Assembly (NCBI RefSeq): GCF_013343215.1
Contig: NZ_CP039143.1
Span: 496,001-560,000 of the forward strand
Reading direction: 5' to 3'
DNA: 64,000 nucleotides
Origin: Acinetobacter sp. 10FS3-1
Lineage (GTDB): Bacteria; Pseudomonadota; Gammaproteobacteria; Pseudomonadales; Moraxellaceae
Shown one piece after another: positions 30,178 to 39,484 of this stretch (position 1 is its first letter; each line of letters opens with the position of its first letter). A program made the position numbers and the translations under genes. Under the pieces are notes generated by a model, which was not told the origin of the DNA, did not search any database, and saw only the letters and a list, made by a program, of their open reading frames with translations.

Positions 30178-31029
30178 ATGCACGGCGTAGATTTACATAC
30201 ACATAGTAATATTTCTGATGGGACTTTTAGTCCACAGCAATTGGTTGACGCTGCGGCGGGCAATTTCATCCATACTCTGGCCCTGACTGATCATGACACC
30301 ATAGATGGTCTGACGCTGGCTCAAGAAGCCGCTAAAAATCATGAGATTAAGATTGTTTCTGGGGTTGAAATCTCCAGCCAGTGGTCACGTCCTGCAACCA
30401 AGAAAAATTATGGTGTGCATATTGTCGGGTTAAACATGCAGGATCTGGCCCCTTTACAAAAAGCGCTCAATCAACAAAAGAAAATCCGGGCTGAACGCTC
30501 TAAACAGATTTGCGATCTGCTGATTCCTTTAATTGGTCAGGATATTTATGCAGATGTGCTTGCCAAAGTGGATCAAGTTCCGGATCGGGTAACACGGACA
30601 CATATTGCCAAAACGCTGGTAGAGAAGGGGATTGTGACCCGCCCGCAACAGGCCTTTGATAAATATATCAAGGAAGGCAAAAAAGCCTATGTTAAATTTG
30701 ATGGCCTGAATCTTGAAGACACCATTCAGGTGATTCATGAAAGCGGCGGCTTCGCCGTGCTGGCACATCCAACCAAATATGACTTATCAGCGACCAATAT
30801 CCGTTACCTGATCGAAATCTTTGCCAAGTTTGGTGGTGATGCCGTAGAGCTACCGCCCGCGATTGATCCAGCTTCAACCCGGCAGATGGTGGACCGGATG
30901 ATTGCAGAGCATGGGCTCAAAGTGTCGATTGGCAGCGATTTTCACGGCGACCATATGCCCTGGATTAAACTGGGGAATGTGCCGAGTTTAAAACCAGGGC
31001 AGGTCGGGATCTGGGAGAGTTTTGTTTAG
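30178..31029 (+). CDS. rnm: PHP-domain 5'-3' exoribonuclease / nucleotidase (RNase AM)
   Basis: 283 residues. The PHP metal ligands are in HTHSNISDGT (6-15), LTDHDT, GVEIS, AHPTKYD and the final GSDFHGD. This is the RNase AM (YciV/TrpH) family, which trims 5' ends of 5S, 16S and 23S rRNA and hydrolyses 3',5'-bisphosphonucleotides. TATAGT lies only 12 bases upstream of the ATG, and no good ribosome site is seen. A leaderless or very short leader transcript is possible, though the promoter call is weak. Divergent from yciB. Confidence 0.9.
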   Translation: MHGVDLHTHSNISDGTFSPQQLVDAAAGNFIHTLALTDHDTIDGLTLAQEAAKNHEIKIVSGVEISSQWSRPATKKNYGVHIVGLNMQDLAPLQKALNQQKKIRAERSKQICDLLIPLIGQDIYADVLAKVDQVPDRVTRTHIAKTLVEKGIVTRPQQAFDKYIKEGKKAYVKFDGLNLEDTIQVIHESGGFAVLAHPTKYDLSATNIRYLIEIFAKFGGDAVELPPAIDPASTRQMVDRMIAEHGLKVSIGSDFHGDHMPWIKLGNVPSLKPGQVGIWESFV

Positions 31030-31046
31030 TTATTGCCTCAATTTCT

Positions 31047-31083
31047 AGCTGCTCCCCGAGTCAGAGAGGGTGCAGGAGCAGAG
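31047..31083. repeat. Intergenic inverted repeat
   Basis: CTGCTCC ... GGAGCAG arms enclose about 19 bases (CCGAGTCAGAGAGGG and neighbours). There is no T run on either side. It lies between the convergent RNase AM and bestrophin genes. It could be a weak terminator or a degenerate copy of the dispersed element at 26630. Confidence 0.35.
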
Positions 31084-31101
31084 AAAACACCAGAAAAGAC
31101 A

Positions 31102-32013
31102 TTAAAGCAAATTATGATCTTGAGCTTTAATTGGTGGTGGCGTCGGTTTACCCAAAGTTCCTAGCAGTTCAATTTCAATCGTACGCACCATAGAGTCCAA
31201 GGGCAGGTCATTACTCTGTGTGCCAAAAGGCTCCTCAATTTCTGAACTTAAGGCATCCAGACCTAAAAAGGTATAGGCCAGAATTCCCACCAGCAGGGGG
31301 GTCAGCAAGCCGAGAGTTGAACCCAGACTAAAGGGTAAAATAAAACAGAAAAAATAGACGGTACGGTTGAGCAGAACCGAATAGGCAAAAGGCAAGGGCG
31401 TCGTTGCAATCCGGTCACAGCCGGTTTGTACAATACTAAGCTCGGCCACATGATCATTCATCTGCATATAAATCACGTCAGAAATTTCACCTTCTTTGAG
31501 TGCCTGCATCAACTCCCATTGAATCAGGCTCAGCGTATACTGCGGGGCATTGGCTTGCTGATACAGCTGGGTAATGGCCTGCTGGCTCATGCCACTGGTT
31601 TCAACCAGTTCGGTCGGGTTCGCCGTTTGGTGGCGCAGGCGATCTCGCAGGACATTGGCAAAAACAATCACATGCTGAATCACCCTTTCACGGCGGCCTT
31701 GCGACAGCATTCGGCAGTCACGGTCAAAGTGCCGAGCGTTGGCAATCAGAATGCCCCAGAGTTTGCGTGCTTCCCACCAGCGGTCATAACAGGCCGAGTT
31801 TTTGAAACCAAGAAAAATAGAGAGCACGACCCCGATCACGGTAAAGCCGCTCAGTGGTAATTCTGGAAAATCAAGATAACCAATATGCGCCAATCCGCCG
31901 ACAATGGCCGAGATCAGCATGACCACACCTAAAGGGGGCAGAACCTTCGGTAAAATTGTCCCCCGCCAGGAAAATAGCAGTTTAAACAGGCTGGGCTGGT
32001 CACGTACGATCAT
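31102..32013 (-). CDS. Bestrophin family ion channel-like protein
   Basis: 303 residues. IFLGFKNSACYDRWWEARKLWG at about 64-85 is the bestrophin hallmark (UPF0187/YneE), and LGLDALSSEIEEPFGTQSNDLPLD near the C-terminus is the conserved second motif. Two N-terminal membrane helices (about 25-60) and two near 210-255 are evident. Bacterial homologues form pentameric chloride or cation channels in the inner membrane. Monocistronic by context; the next gene on this strand, radC, stops 55 bases upstream of its start. Confidence 0.88.
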   Translation of the reverse strand: MIVRDQPSLFKLLFSWRGTILPKVLPPLGVVMLISAIVGGLAHIGYLDFPELPLSGFTVIGVVLSIFLGFKNSACYDRWWEARKLWGILIANARHFDRDCRMLSQGRRERVIQHVIVFANVLRDRLRHQTANPTELVETSGMSQQAITQLYQQANAPQYTLSLIQWELMQALKEGEISDVIYMQMNDHVAELSIVQTGCDRIATTPLPFAYSVLLNRTVYFFCFILPFSLGSTLGLLTPLLVGILAYTFLGLDALSSEIEEPFGTQSNDLPLDSMVRTIEIELLGTLGKPTPPPIKAQDHNLL

Positions 32014-32067
32014 TTATTGGAATCATCACAGTTTTTTTCATGATCTTCGGAACTTGTGCCTGCTTTG

Positions 32068-32781
32068 TCAAGTGCTATTCATGGTGTTCTTTTCAGGTTT
32101 GATGAGGTGCTGCTCGGCAAAGGAGAAACTGCCCTCGAGTGCAATAATACAATGATCAATCAAATGAATGTCGACCAGTTGACAGGCCTGCTGAATCTGT
32201 CGGGTTAAGTCGAGATCTGCCTGAGACGGATAGGCTCTGCCCAAGGGATGATTATGAGCAATAACAATTGAGGTTGCCTGCTGGGTAATCGCATAACGTA
32301 GCAGTTGATTAATGGAAATATCACATGCATTAATGGAGCCATAAAACAATTTTTTAAAACTGATTTTTCTCAAGCCAGCATCCAGACACAGCACGGCAAA
32401 TACCTCCTGGCTTTCTCCCAGCAATTCAAAACGTAAATAATCTCTTAGCCGTTTGGAGTTGCTGAGTTCGAGTGCATCCTGTTTAAGATGCTCAGCAATA
32501 TAACGCCGTCCCAATTCCTTGACCGCTATTAGTTGGGTGTATTTGCTGATACCTATTCCATGAAACTGGCTGACCTCCTGTAATGGTGCATCCAGCAAGG
32601 CGGTTAAATACCCGAAATGCTGAATCAATACACGTGCCAGTTCGACCGCTGAATGCTGCTGTGAACCTGAACGGAGAAAAATAGCCAGCAGTTCGGCATC
32701 GGATAAACTTTCTGCCCCATATTGAATTAAACGTTCGCGTGGCCGTTCCTGTTCTGGCCAGTTTTTTATAGAAAATTGCAT
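32068..32781 (-). CDS. radC: RadC family (JAB/MPN domain) protein
   Basis: 237 residues. The N-terminal helix-hairpin-helix-like domain contains RLIQYGAESLSDAELLAIFLRSG. The C-terminal metallo domain has the JAMM ligands in VIAHNHPLGRAYPSQADLDLT (H-x-H-x10-D). The usual HNHPSGDP loop is altered to HNHPLGRAYP, keeping the ligands. Despite its name, a DNA-repair role for RadC is unsupported in E. coli. It is adjacent and divergent to coaBC, a common order. Confidence 0.93.
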   Translation of the reverse strand: MQFSIKNWPEQERPRERLIQYGAESLSDAELLAIFLRSGSQQHSAVELARVLIQHFGYLTALLDAPLQEVSQFHGIGISKYTQLIAVKELGRRYIAEHLKQDALELSNSKRLRDYLRFELLGESQEVFAVLCLDAGLRKISFKKLFYGSINACDISINQLLRYAITQQATSIVIAHNHPLGRAYPSQADLDLTRQIQQACQLVDIHLIDHCIIALEGSFSFAEQHLIKPEKNTMNST

Positions 32782-32894
32782 GATGATTAGACTTATTTAT
32801 TATGAATTATTGGTTTTCCCCCAAGCGCATCTCTTGGGAATGTGATTATTTAATGCTATTGTGAGCCCCACTGCAACAGAAAGGAAAGCTGTTC

Positions 32895-34169
32895 GTGAGC
32901 TTTGATCTAAGTGTAATTTCTCATAAAAATATCATTTTAGCAGTCACTGGCGGTATTGCTGCCTATAAAAGCGCCATTCTGGTTCGCCGTCTGAAAGATG
33001 CCGGTTTTAATGTGCGGGTTGTCATGACCCGGGGGGCACAGGCTTTTATTACACCTTTAACTTTTCAGGCGTTGTCGGGCAATCCTGTGCATACTGAACT
33101 GCTGGATCCTGAAGCAGAAGCCGGCATGGGGCATATCGAGCTGGCCCGCTGGGCTGACCTGTTACTGGTTGCACCGGCCAGTTGTGACACTCTGGCAAAA
33201 TTTGCGGCAGGTCTGGCTGATGACCTGTTGAGTACCTTATATCTGGCAACGAATGCCCCTGTTTGGGTGGCGCCTGCCATGAACCAGCAGATGTGGGCCG
33301 CCAAAGCGACGCAGCGTAATCTGGCGACGTTGATTGAAGATGGCGTGCATGTGATCATGCCGGATGCAGGCTCACAGGCCTGTGGTGATGTCGGCCTTGG
33401 CCGTATGCCGGAACCGGAAGAGCTGGCTCAACAGGTCACCGAATATTTTCACAAGGCCCAGCGTACAATTGCAGAAAAATTTGGCATGCTGGCCGGTAAA
33501 CAGATCACCATTACTGCTGGCCCGACGCGTGAAGCGATTGATCCGGTACGTTATATTTCTAACCACAGTACCGGGAAAATGGGCTTTGCACTGGCTGCAG
33601 CCTGTTATGCAGCAGGAGCAAACGTGACCTTGATCGCAGGCCCTGTCAGTCTGGATACGCCGAATGGGGTCAAACGTAAAAATGTTTCCTCTGCGGTGCA
33701 AATGCTGAATGAGAGTATGCAGATGCTAGAGCAGGGCTGTGATATTTTTATTGCGACTGCAGCAGTGGCTGATTATCGTGTTGCGCAGGTGGCCGAGCAT
33801 AAAATTAAAAAAGCCGGTGATGAGCTGAATGTCGCACTGGTGAAAAACCCGGATATTGTGGCTACGATTGCCCAGCAGGAAAAGCGCCCATTTATGGTCG
33901 GCTTTGCCGCAGAAACCCGTAATATTGAAGAATATGCCGCGGGGAAACTGGTTGCGAAAAAGCTGGATATGATTGCCTGTAATGATGTTTCACGCGCAGA
34001 TATCGGTTTTGCTTCAGATGAAAATGCCATGACCGTGTTTTTTGCCGAGCACTATCATCTGGACAAGCGTGATCTGGACAAAGCTTCCAAACAGGAAATC
34101 GCACAACAGCTGGTAGAGGCGATTCATACTGCCTTACATCATAATCCTGCTGTAGAAGAAGATTTTTAA
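32895..34169 (+). CDS. coaBC: Bifunctional phosphopantothenoylcysteine decarboxylase / phosphopantothenate-cysteine ligase
   Basis: 424 residues from GTG 32895, with AAAGGAAAG upstream. The N-terminal FMN decarboxylase (CoaC) shows VTGGIAAYKSAILVRRL, the catalytic His in GMGHIELARWADLLLVAPAS, and the PAMNQQMW motif. The C-terminal ligase (CoaB) shows ITAGPTREAIDPVRYISNHSTGKMG and AAVADYR. Together these carry out two steps of coenzyme A biosynthesis. A terminator follows. Confidence 0.96.
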   Translation: MSFDLSVISHKNIILAVTGGIAAYKSAILVRRLKDAGFNVRVVMTRGAQAFITPLTFQALSGNPVHTELLDPEAEAGMGHIELARWADLLLVAPASCDTLAKFAAGLADDLLSTLYLATNAPVWVAPAMNQQMWAAKATQRNLATLIEDGVHVIMPDAGSQACGDVGLGRMPEPEELAQQVTEYFHKAQRTIAEKFGMLAGKQITITAGPTREAIDPVRYISNHSTGKMGFALAAACYAAGANVTLIAGPVSLDTPNGVKRKNVSSAVQMLNESMQMLEQGCDIFIATAAVADYRVAQVAEHKIKKAGDELNVALVKNPDIVATIAQQEKRPFMVGFAAETRNIEEYAAGKLVAKKLDMIACNDVSRADIGFASDENAMTVFFAEHYHLDKRDLDKASKQEIAQQLVEAIHTALHHNPAVEEDF

Positions 34170-34206
34170 TAGCATATTCATAGGATCGATTAATACTTGG
34201 TCTGCT

Positions 34207-34236
34207 AAAAATCCCTGAGTTGATCAGGGATTTTTT
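34207..34236 (+). terminator. Intrinsic terminator after coaBC
   Basis: ATCCCTGA / TCAGGGAT stem with a five-base loop, then six T, 39 bases after the coaBC stop. Confidence 0.85.
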
Positions 34237-34434
34237 ATGTAAATTTTTAGCATAGGTTTAACTTTAAAAATGGCGTAATTTAAGTTAAATAGATTAACTA
34301 TAACTTAAGGTTATAGACCAAGGATGAATATATCCATGGCGCAGCAAAAGTATAGAATAGATCACAGAATAATCTGAAGATAAAAAGTGTGACACAGATA
34401 AAATGCAGTTGGAAGGAATCACAAAGAGGGCGAT

Positions 34435-34938
34435 ATGAAAAAAATCATGATGGGATTTATGATCGCCTGTCTGGCAGGATGCAGCTATTTTATATCGACT
34501 GAGGAACTGGCCCGAAATATTCAGGGACAAATGCAGCGTGAATTTAATGCCAATCCCGATTATCAGGATTATCATTTAAAAGTGCTGCAGGTGAAAATTG
34601 TCCAGCGTACCGGCAATGGCTTTCAGGCCATTTCACAGTTGAGCTATCAGGGGCATGAGTATCCGATCGAGGTGCAGATTGCCAAGGCTGGTGGAGGCTA
34701 CAACTGGTCCATTGAAAAAGATGCTTTTACTTTTATTGATGAGATTGAGATTGAAAAATATCGTCAGCAACTGGATCAGGAACTGGCACAGCTCGCGGCG
34801 TCCCTAGAGCCTGTTAATGAAGCGACTACTCTTGAATCGGTGGCAAACTCTTATCCGGCGGTAGAACCGGTATTACATTCGGCCTCTGATAATGTAGAGC
34901 CGATTCCGGTAGGCAATATCACCGCTTATAGCCAATAG
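34435..34938 (+). CDS. Lipoprotein of unknown function
   Basis: 167 residues. MKKIMMGFMIACLAGC has a lipobox with Cys16; no Asp follows at +2, consistent with outer-membrane sorting. About 80 residues (TEELARNIQGQMQREFNANPDY and YPIEVQIAKAGGGYNWSIEKDAF) look like a small alpha/beta domain; the N-terminal helix plus central sheet recall a DUF4333- or LptE-like arrangement, but I cannot assign it. The C-terminal 50 residues are low-complexity (Glu, Pro, Ser). It has its own promoter region; the 265-base gap upstream holds only the coaBC terminator. Confidence 0.75.
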   Translation: MKKIMMGFMIACLAGCSYFISTEELARNIQGQMQREFNANPDYQDYHLKVLQVKIVQRTGNGFQAISQLSYQGHEYPIEVQIAKAGGGYNWSIEKDAFTFIDEIEIEKYRQQLDQELAQLAASLEPVNEATTLESVANSYPAVEPVLHSASDNVEPIPVGNITAYSQ

Positions 34939-34951
34939 TTTGCTGGATGCT

Positions 34952-34976
34952 AAAAAAGCACCGGGGGTCGGTGCTT
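34952..34976 (-). terminator. Intrinsic terminator after dusA
   Basis: On the reverse strand an AAGCACCG / CGGTGCTT stem is followed by six T (34952-34957). It ends dusA; on the plus strand it may weakly end the lipoprotein gene. Confidence 0.75.
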
Positions 34977-34983
34977 TGTATTT

Positions 34984-36006
34984 TTAGGCTTCGACCTGAT
35001 GCGCTCGTACATAGTCTTCAGTACGCTGCATTGCTTCCTGAATATTCACCAGCGCCGTTTCTACATCTTTGAGGGTTTTGGCATTGCCGCCGCTTAATGC
35101 CTGACGCCATTTACGTGCACCTGGCAAGTTCTGGAACAAGCCTAGAATATGACGGCTAATAATCGATAAAGGTGCGCCTTCAGCCATACGCCGGGCAATA
35201 TAAGGCAACATCTCTTGCATGATGTCAAAACGATCTGGCGCTTCCAGATTCCACAATTGGCCAAGTTCAGCCAGCAGATAAGGATTATGGTAGGCTTCGC
35301 GGCCAATCATGACCCCATCCACATGCTTGAGGTGTTCAAGTGTTTCGGCGTAGGTTTTAATGCCGCCATTGATTTCGATGGTGAGGTTCGGACGGTCCTG
35401 CTTCAGACGGTAGACATCTTCATAACGCAGCGGAGGCACTTCGCGGTTTTCTTTGGGAGAAAGTCCTTGTAACAAAGCAATCCGTGCATGCACAATAAAG
35501 TTGTTACAACCAGTTTTCGCCACGGTATCAACAAAATGCAGCATTTCTTCATAAGACTGCATATGATCAATACCAATGCGGTGTTTGACACTCACGGGCA
35601 TCTCAACAGCATTACGCATTGCATCAATACATTCAGCCACCAGATCAGGCTCTGCCATTAAACAAGCACCAATTTTATTATTCTGTACCCGGTCACTTGG
35701 GCAGCCGACATTCAGGTTGACTTCGTTATAGCCCCAATCCTGTGCCATTTTGGTACAGGTGGCCAAATCTTTAGGGTTAGAGCCACCCAGTTGTAATATG
35801 ATCGGATGTTCTTCCTGATTAAAATCCAGATGGCGTTTGCTATCTCCATGAATGATGGCACCTGTAGTGACCATTTCTGTGTATAGAATGACATTTGGAT
35901 TAAACAGACGCGCAAAGAAACGGTAATCTTTGGTGGTCCAATCCATCATCGGGGCTACACTGATTCGTGGAGATGGAGTGTTTTCAATATTGGAGTGAAT
36001 CGTCAT
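34984..36006 (-). CDS. dusA: tRNA-dihydrouridine(20/20a) synthase DusA
   Basis: 340 residues. SVAPMMDWTTKDYRFFARL gives the FMN-binding start, LNVGCPSDRVQNN contains the catalytic Cys (about 103), and VKHRIGIDHMQSYE, IVHARIALLQGLSPKENREVPPL and GVMIGREAYHNPY complete the TIM-barrel/FMN site and DusA subtype signature. It reduces uridine 20/20a in the tRNA D-loop with FMN and NADPH. Confidence 0.96.
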   Translation of the reverse strand: MTIHSNIENTPSPRISVAPMMDWTTKDYRFFARLFNPNVILYTEMVTTGAIIHGDSKRHLDFNQEEHPIILQLGGSNPKDLATCTKMAQDWGYNEVNLNVGCPSDRVQNNKIGACLMAEPDLVAECIDAMRNAVEMPVSVKHRIGIDHMQSYEEMLHFVDTVAKTGCNNFIVHARIALLQGLSPKENREVPPLRYEDVYRLKQDRPNLTIEINGGIKTYAETLEHLKHVDGVMIGREAYHNPYLLAELGQLWNLEAPDRFDIMQEMLPYIARRMAEGAPLSIISRHILGLFQNLPGARKWRQALSGGNAKTLKDVETALVNIQEAMQRTEDYVRAHQVEA

Positions 36007-36191
36007 TTAAACATCATGCCTTTAATCTATCTTTCGCAACTCGCACAAATCTGTGTAAAGCTATATTGATGAATGGGTCAGTCGCATTCCCAGTGAATTT
36101 TACACCATAATCAAAAAATAGTTCATGATGTAAATAAGAGAATCCATTACAGCACAAAACAGCAGCCAGGAAAGCCGGAGGATTCGGCTAA

Positions 36192-36479
36192 TTAGCGCCA
36201 TCGCGCAGGCTGGCTAATGGGGTGGCTGATGATGCAGCCAATGATCAAGTTGAAGGTGACGCTGATTTCTTCAATACTTGATTTGCGGATTAATCCAATC
36301 TTGCTGAATACAGTAAAACTGACGGTGATGAAAATGGCAAGGCGGTGCTAAAAATCGATCCTGATGATGCTACTGTACATGGCGGCATAGTACCTGATTG
36401 GGCAGATTTGTTAATCCTTGACAGTAAGTCTGCATCAGATTTACACAATTTAATTCATAGCCAGATTATTAGCGGTTAA
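36192..36479 (+). pseudogene. Decayed ORF remnant of unknown family
   Basis: One frame reads coherent, codon-like sequence (ANGVADDAANDQVEGDADFF, then TDGDENGKAVLKIDP, VPDWADLLILDSKSASDLHN) but carries stop codons at 36279 and 36291 and another at 36189, with no start. It ends in TAA at 36477 and is followed by a plausible terminator at 36516-36558. I read it as the 3' end of a broken gene. The family is not recognised. The stretch 36007-36191 before it is uninformative. Confidence 0.45.
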
Positions 36480-36515
36480 TGTTCAAACTCGACACTATTT
36501 GCAGTTAATTATCTA

Positions 36516-36558
36516 AAAGGAGCGTTGTGCTGAGGCAGGGCGTTCCTTTAGCTTTTTT
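36516..36558 (+). terminator. Terminator-like hairpin after decayed ORF
   Basis: AAAGGAGCG at 36516-36524 pairs with CGTTCCTTT at 36541-36549 (nine pairs, one G-U), followed by AGCTTTTTT. From 36559 to 36914 I see no gene, only the leader of prfC. Confidence 0.6.
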
Positions 36559-36914
36559 GAAGCGATTGGTAAGGGGGCTTTTAGCTTGATCAAGCGGGAT
36601 CACTGAATTTTAGTGAGAACTCATAGATCAGAAGACTATATAAAAAATATCTCAAGATGATGGAAATTCAGTAGATAAAATCCTGCATCATTTTCTATTT
36701 TAATTTGCCAATCTTAGCGACTTTAAATAGAGCCTAAACGTCTTATCTCCAAAGTTTATGCGCCTGAATAAATGTCTATTTCACTCAACTTGGTTTGAGT
36801 CATGGATGCGGGTTAAGCATTCATATATAATTACGCCAATTTTAAGTTATTACTTCACGGTCTGGGCACGCATTATAAGTGTGTGCAAAACTGTGTACAT
36901 ATTGAAGATTCCCT

Positions 36915-38504
36915 ATGTTTAAAGATCAACTCGCTAAAGAAGTCGCGGCCCGCAGAACCTTCGCGATTATTTCCCACCCCGATGCGGGTAAAACCACCAT
37001 GACGGAAAAGCTGCTGTTATGGGGTAAGGCGATTCAAGTTGCCGGGATGGTAAAAAGCCGTAAGTCAGATCGCGGTGCAACGTCTGACTGGATGGAAATG
37101 GAAAAAGAACGCGGTATTTCCATTACCACTTCTGTGATGCAGTTCCCTTATAAAAATCATGTAATTAATCTGCTGGATACACCGGGACACGAAGATTTCT
37201 CGGAAGATACCTATCGTACCTTAACGGCAGTTGACTCGGCATTGATGGTAATTGATGGGGCAAAAGGAGTCGAAGAACGAACCATTAAATTGATGGAAGT
37301 GTGTCGTATGCGCGACACGCCAATCATTTCGTTCGTCAACAAAATGGACCGTGAAATCCGTGAACCCTTAGAGTTACTGGATGAAATTGAAAGCGTCCTG
37401 AAAATTCGCTGTGTGCCGATTACCTGGCCAATGGGCACAGGGCGTGATTTTGCCGGGGTGTATAACATCCTTGAAGATAAATTTTATGTTTACAAGGCCG
37501 GTTTTGGCTCGACCATTACCGATATTGAAATCCGTGATGGTTATGACCATGCCGATTTGCGTGAAAAAGTGGGTAAGCTTGCCTTTGCGGCCTTTGAAGA
37601 GTCCTTGGAGCTGGTGCAAATGGCCAATGATCCATTAGACCATGAGGAGTTTTTGGCTGGCCGACAAACCCCCGTGCTTTTTGGTACAGCATTGGGTAAT
37701 TTCGCGGTAGACCATGTATTGAATACTTTTATTCAATGGGCACCGCCACCTAAGGCCCATCCTACCCATGAGCGAGTTGTAGAAGCGACTGAAGAAGGCT
37801 TTAGTGGATTTGTATTTAAAATTCAGGCCAATATGGACCCGAAACACCGTGACCGTATTGCCTTCATGCGGATCTGTTCAGGACGCTATGAAAAAGGCTT
37901 GAAAATGAATCACGTCCGTCTGGGTAAAGATGTACGGATCAGTGATGCATTGACCTTCTTGGCCGGGGAGCGTGAACAGCTGGAAGAGGCATGGCCTGGG
38001 GATATCATTGGTTTACACAACCATGGAACTATTCAGATCGGCGATACCTTTACTTCAGGTGAAAATTTACGCTTCACCGGTATTCCACATTTCGCACCTG
38101 AAATGTTCCGTCGTGTGCGTTTAAAAGATCCTTTGAAGTCGAAGCAGCTGCAAAAAGGTCTAAAAGAGCTTTCCGAAGAAGGGGCAACTCAGGTGTTTAT
38201 GCCACAAATCAATAATGATTTGATTGTGGGCGCAGTCGGTGTCTTGCAGTTTGATGTAGTAGCTTATCGTCTGAAAGAAGAATATAAGGTGGACTGTGTG
38301 TATGAGCCGGTAAATATTAATACCGTACGTTGGGTTTCTTGCGATGATGAAAAGAAATTCAATGAATTCAAGAAAAAAGCCCATGATCAATTGTCCCTCG
38401 ATGGCGGTGGACATTTAACTTATCTGGCACCTAGTCGGGTGAACTTGCAGTTGATGCAAGAGCGTTATCCGGATATTCAGTTCAAGGCGACACGTGAACA
38501 TTAA
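36915..38504 (+). CDS. prfC: Peptide chain release factor 3
   Basis: 529 residues. GTPase motifs: G1 SHPDAGKTT (about 21-29), G2 in [14 protein letters not shown]3 DTPGHEDF and G4 NKMD. Domains II and III follow, with [21 protein letters not shown]3 uses GTP to remove RF1 or RF2 from the ribosome after peptide release. The 400-base upstream gap and the terminator behind suggest a monocistronic gene. Confidence 0.97.
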   Translation: MFKDQLAKEVAARRTFAIISHPDAGKTTMTEKLLLWGKAIQVAGMVKSRKSDRGATSDWMEMEKERGISITTSVMQFPYKNHVINLLDTPGHEDFSEDTYRTLTAVDSALMVIDGAKGVEERTIKLMEVCRMRDTPIISFVNKMDREIREPLELLDEIESVLKIRCVPITWPMGTGRDFAGVYNILEDKFYVYKAGFGSTITDIEIRDGYDHADLREKVGKLAFAAFEESLELVQMANDPLDHEEFLAGRQTPVLFGTALGNFAVDHVLNTFIQWAPPPKAHPTHERVVEATEEGFSGFVFKIQANMDPKHRDRIAFMRICSGRYEKGLKMNHVRLGKDVRISDALTFLAGEREQLEEAWPGDIIGLHNHGTIQIGDTFTSGENLRFTGIPHFAPEMFRRVRLKDPLKSKQLQKGLKELSEEGATQVFMPQINNDLIVGAVGVLQFDVVAYRLKEEYKVDCVYEPVNINTVRWVSCDDEKKFNEFKKKAHDQLSLDGGGHLTYLAPSRVNLQLMQERYPDIQFKATREH

Positions 38505-38516
38505 ACGCAGCAAAAA

Positions 38517-38547
38517 TAAAACAGCTTCTTTATGAAGCTGTTTTATT
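38517..38547 (+). terminator. Intrinsic terminator of prfC
   Basis: AAAACAGCTTC-TTTAT-GAAGCTGTTTT hairpin followed by ATT, 13 bases after the prfC stop. Confidence 0.8.
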
Positions 38548-38592
38548 ATGTAGAATCATTAAGATAAATGAGCTATTTGAGAAGAAAGAGTG

Positions 38593-39417
38593 ATGGGCAT
38601 ACAGGGGAAAATAGGGGCTGCATCAATCATTACGATTGGTCTGATACTGAGTGCCTGTGATACTAAAAAACAACAATCCGATTCGCACGAACAGTTTGCA
38701 AAATCGGCTGCTGCGACCGAAAAAGCTGAGGTTTTACCGTACTTAAACATTCAGGAGCAAGACGCAAACATCGCTTTGCCTTTTTGCGAAACCCAGCATT
38801 GTATTAATCTGGCTATTCAAACCGTCCATACCGAAGATGCCTGGTTAAATCAATGGATTGCCAAAAGTCAGGCGAAGGTGATTCAGGACCAGATTGGGCT
38901 TAAACAGGATATGAGCTTACAGCAGGCTATCAATGCCTATGTAAAAAAATCGGATGCTTGGCAGGCTGAATTTTCCAGTAATAAAGCCTATGAGTTGTCG
39001 ATGTATACCCGAATTGCCTATCAGCGTAATCAATATGTCCTGATGCAGTTGGGAGTAGATACAAAACAGGAAGGCGTGAGCATTAAAGAACGTTATTACT
39101 TCTTTGTGGCAGATCGTAAAAAACAGAAAACGGTCACTGTGCTGGATATTCTTGAACCCAAACAGCAAGTGGCTATGAATGACATTGTGCAACAAGCGTA
39201 TCAAAAGTGGTTACAAGAGCAAAAGGCTGAAGTCAAACAGCAGGCACCCAAAAAATTGTATTGGGGACAGGCAGACTGGTTCTTTGATCAAGAGGGTATA
39301 GGTTTGCATTATCGTACCCATGAAACTGTACAAGATGGCAATCAGCTGGATATTTATTTAAGCAAAGAACAAACGCAACAGATATTGAAAGCTGAGGCTT
39401 ATCAGCATATGTTTTAA
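38593..39417 (+). CDS. Lipoprotein of the DUF3298/DUF4163-like type, copy A
   Basis: 274 residues from ATG 38593 (a GTG one codon earlier is possible). Lipobox ILSAC with Cys23 (from GTG numbering). The body has QEQDANIALPFCETQHCINLAIQTV, a cysteine pair also seen in copy B (LPECEGNNCPEMNIE), and a C-terminal half (KERYYFFVADRKKQKTVTVLDILEPKQQVAMNDIVQQAYQKW) matching the DUF3298 pattern of RsiV- and HslJ-neighbour lipoproteins. The DUF3298 family is of unknown function in Gram-negatives. It is followed 67 bases later by its paralogue. Confidence 0.75.
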   Translation: MGIQGKIGAASIITIGLILSACDTKKQQSDSHEQFAKSAAATEKAEVLPYLNIQEQDANIALPFCETQHCINLAIQTVHTEDAWLNQWIAKSQAKVIQDQIGLKQDMSLQQAINAYVKKSDAWQAEFSSNKAYELSMYTRIAYQRNQYVLMQLGVDTKQEGVSIKERYYFFVADRKKQKTVTVLDILEPKQQVAMNDIVQQAYQKWLQEQKAEVKQQAPKKLYWGQADWFFDQEGIGLHYRTHETVQDGNQLDIYLSKEQTQQILKAEAYQHMF

Positions 39418-39484
39418 TCAGACGTCGTAAAATACCGATATTGAGTCGAAGTTCATTTAACCAGTTTAAGTTATAGGTCGCATT

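Noticed and set aside
31047..31083. Intrinsic terminator at the RNase AM/bestrophin junction
   Set aside because: The hairpin has no T run on either strand; listed only as an inverted repeat.
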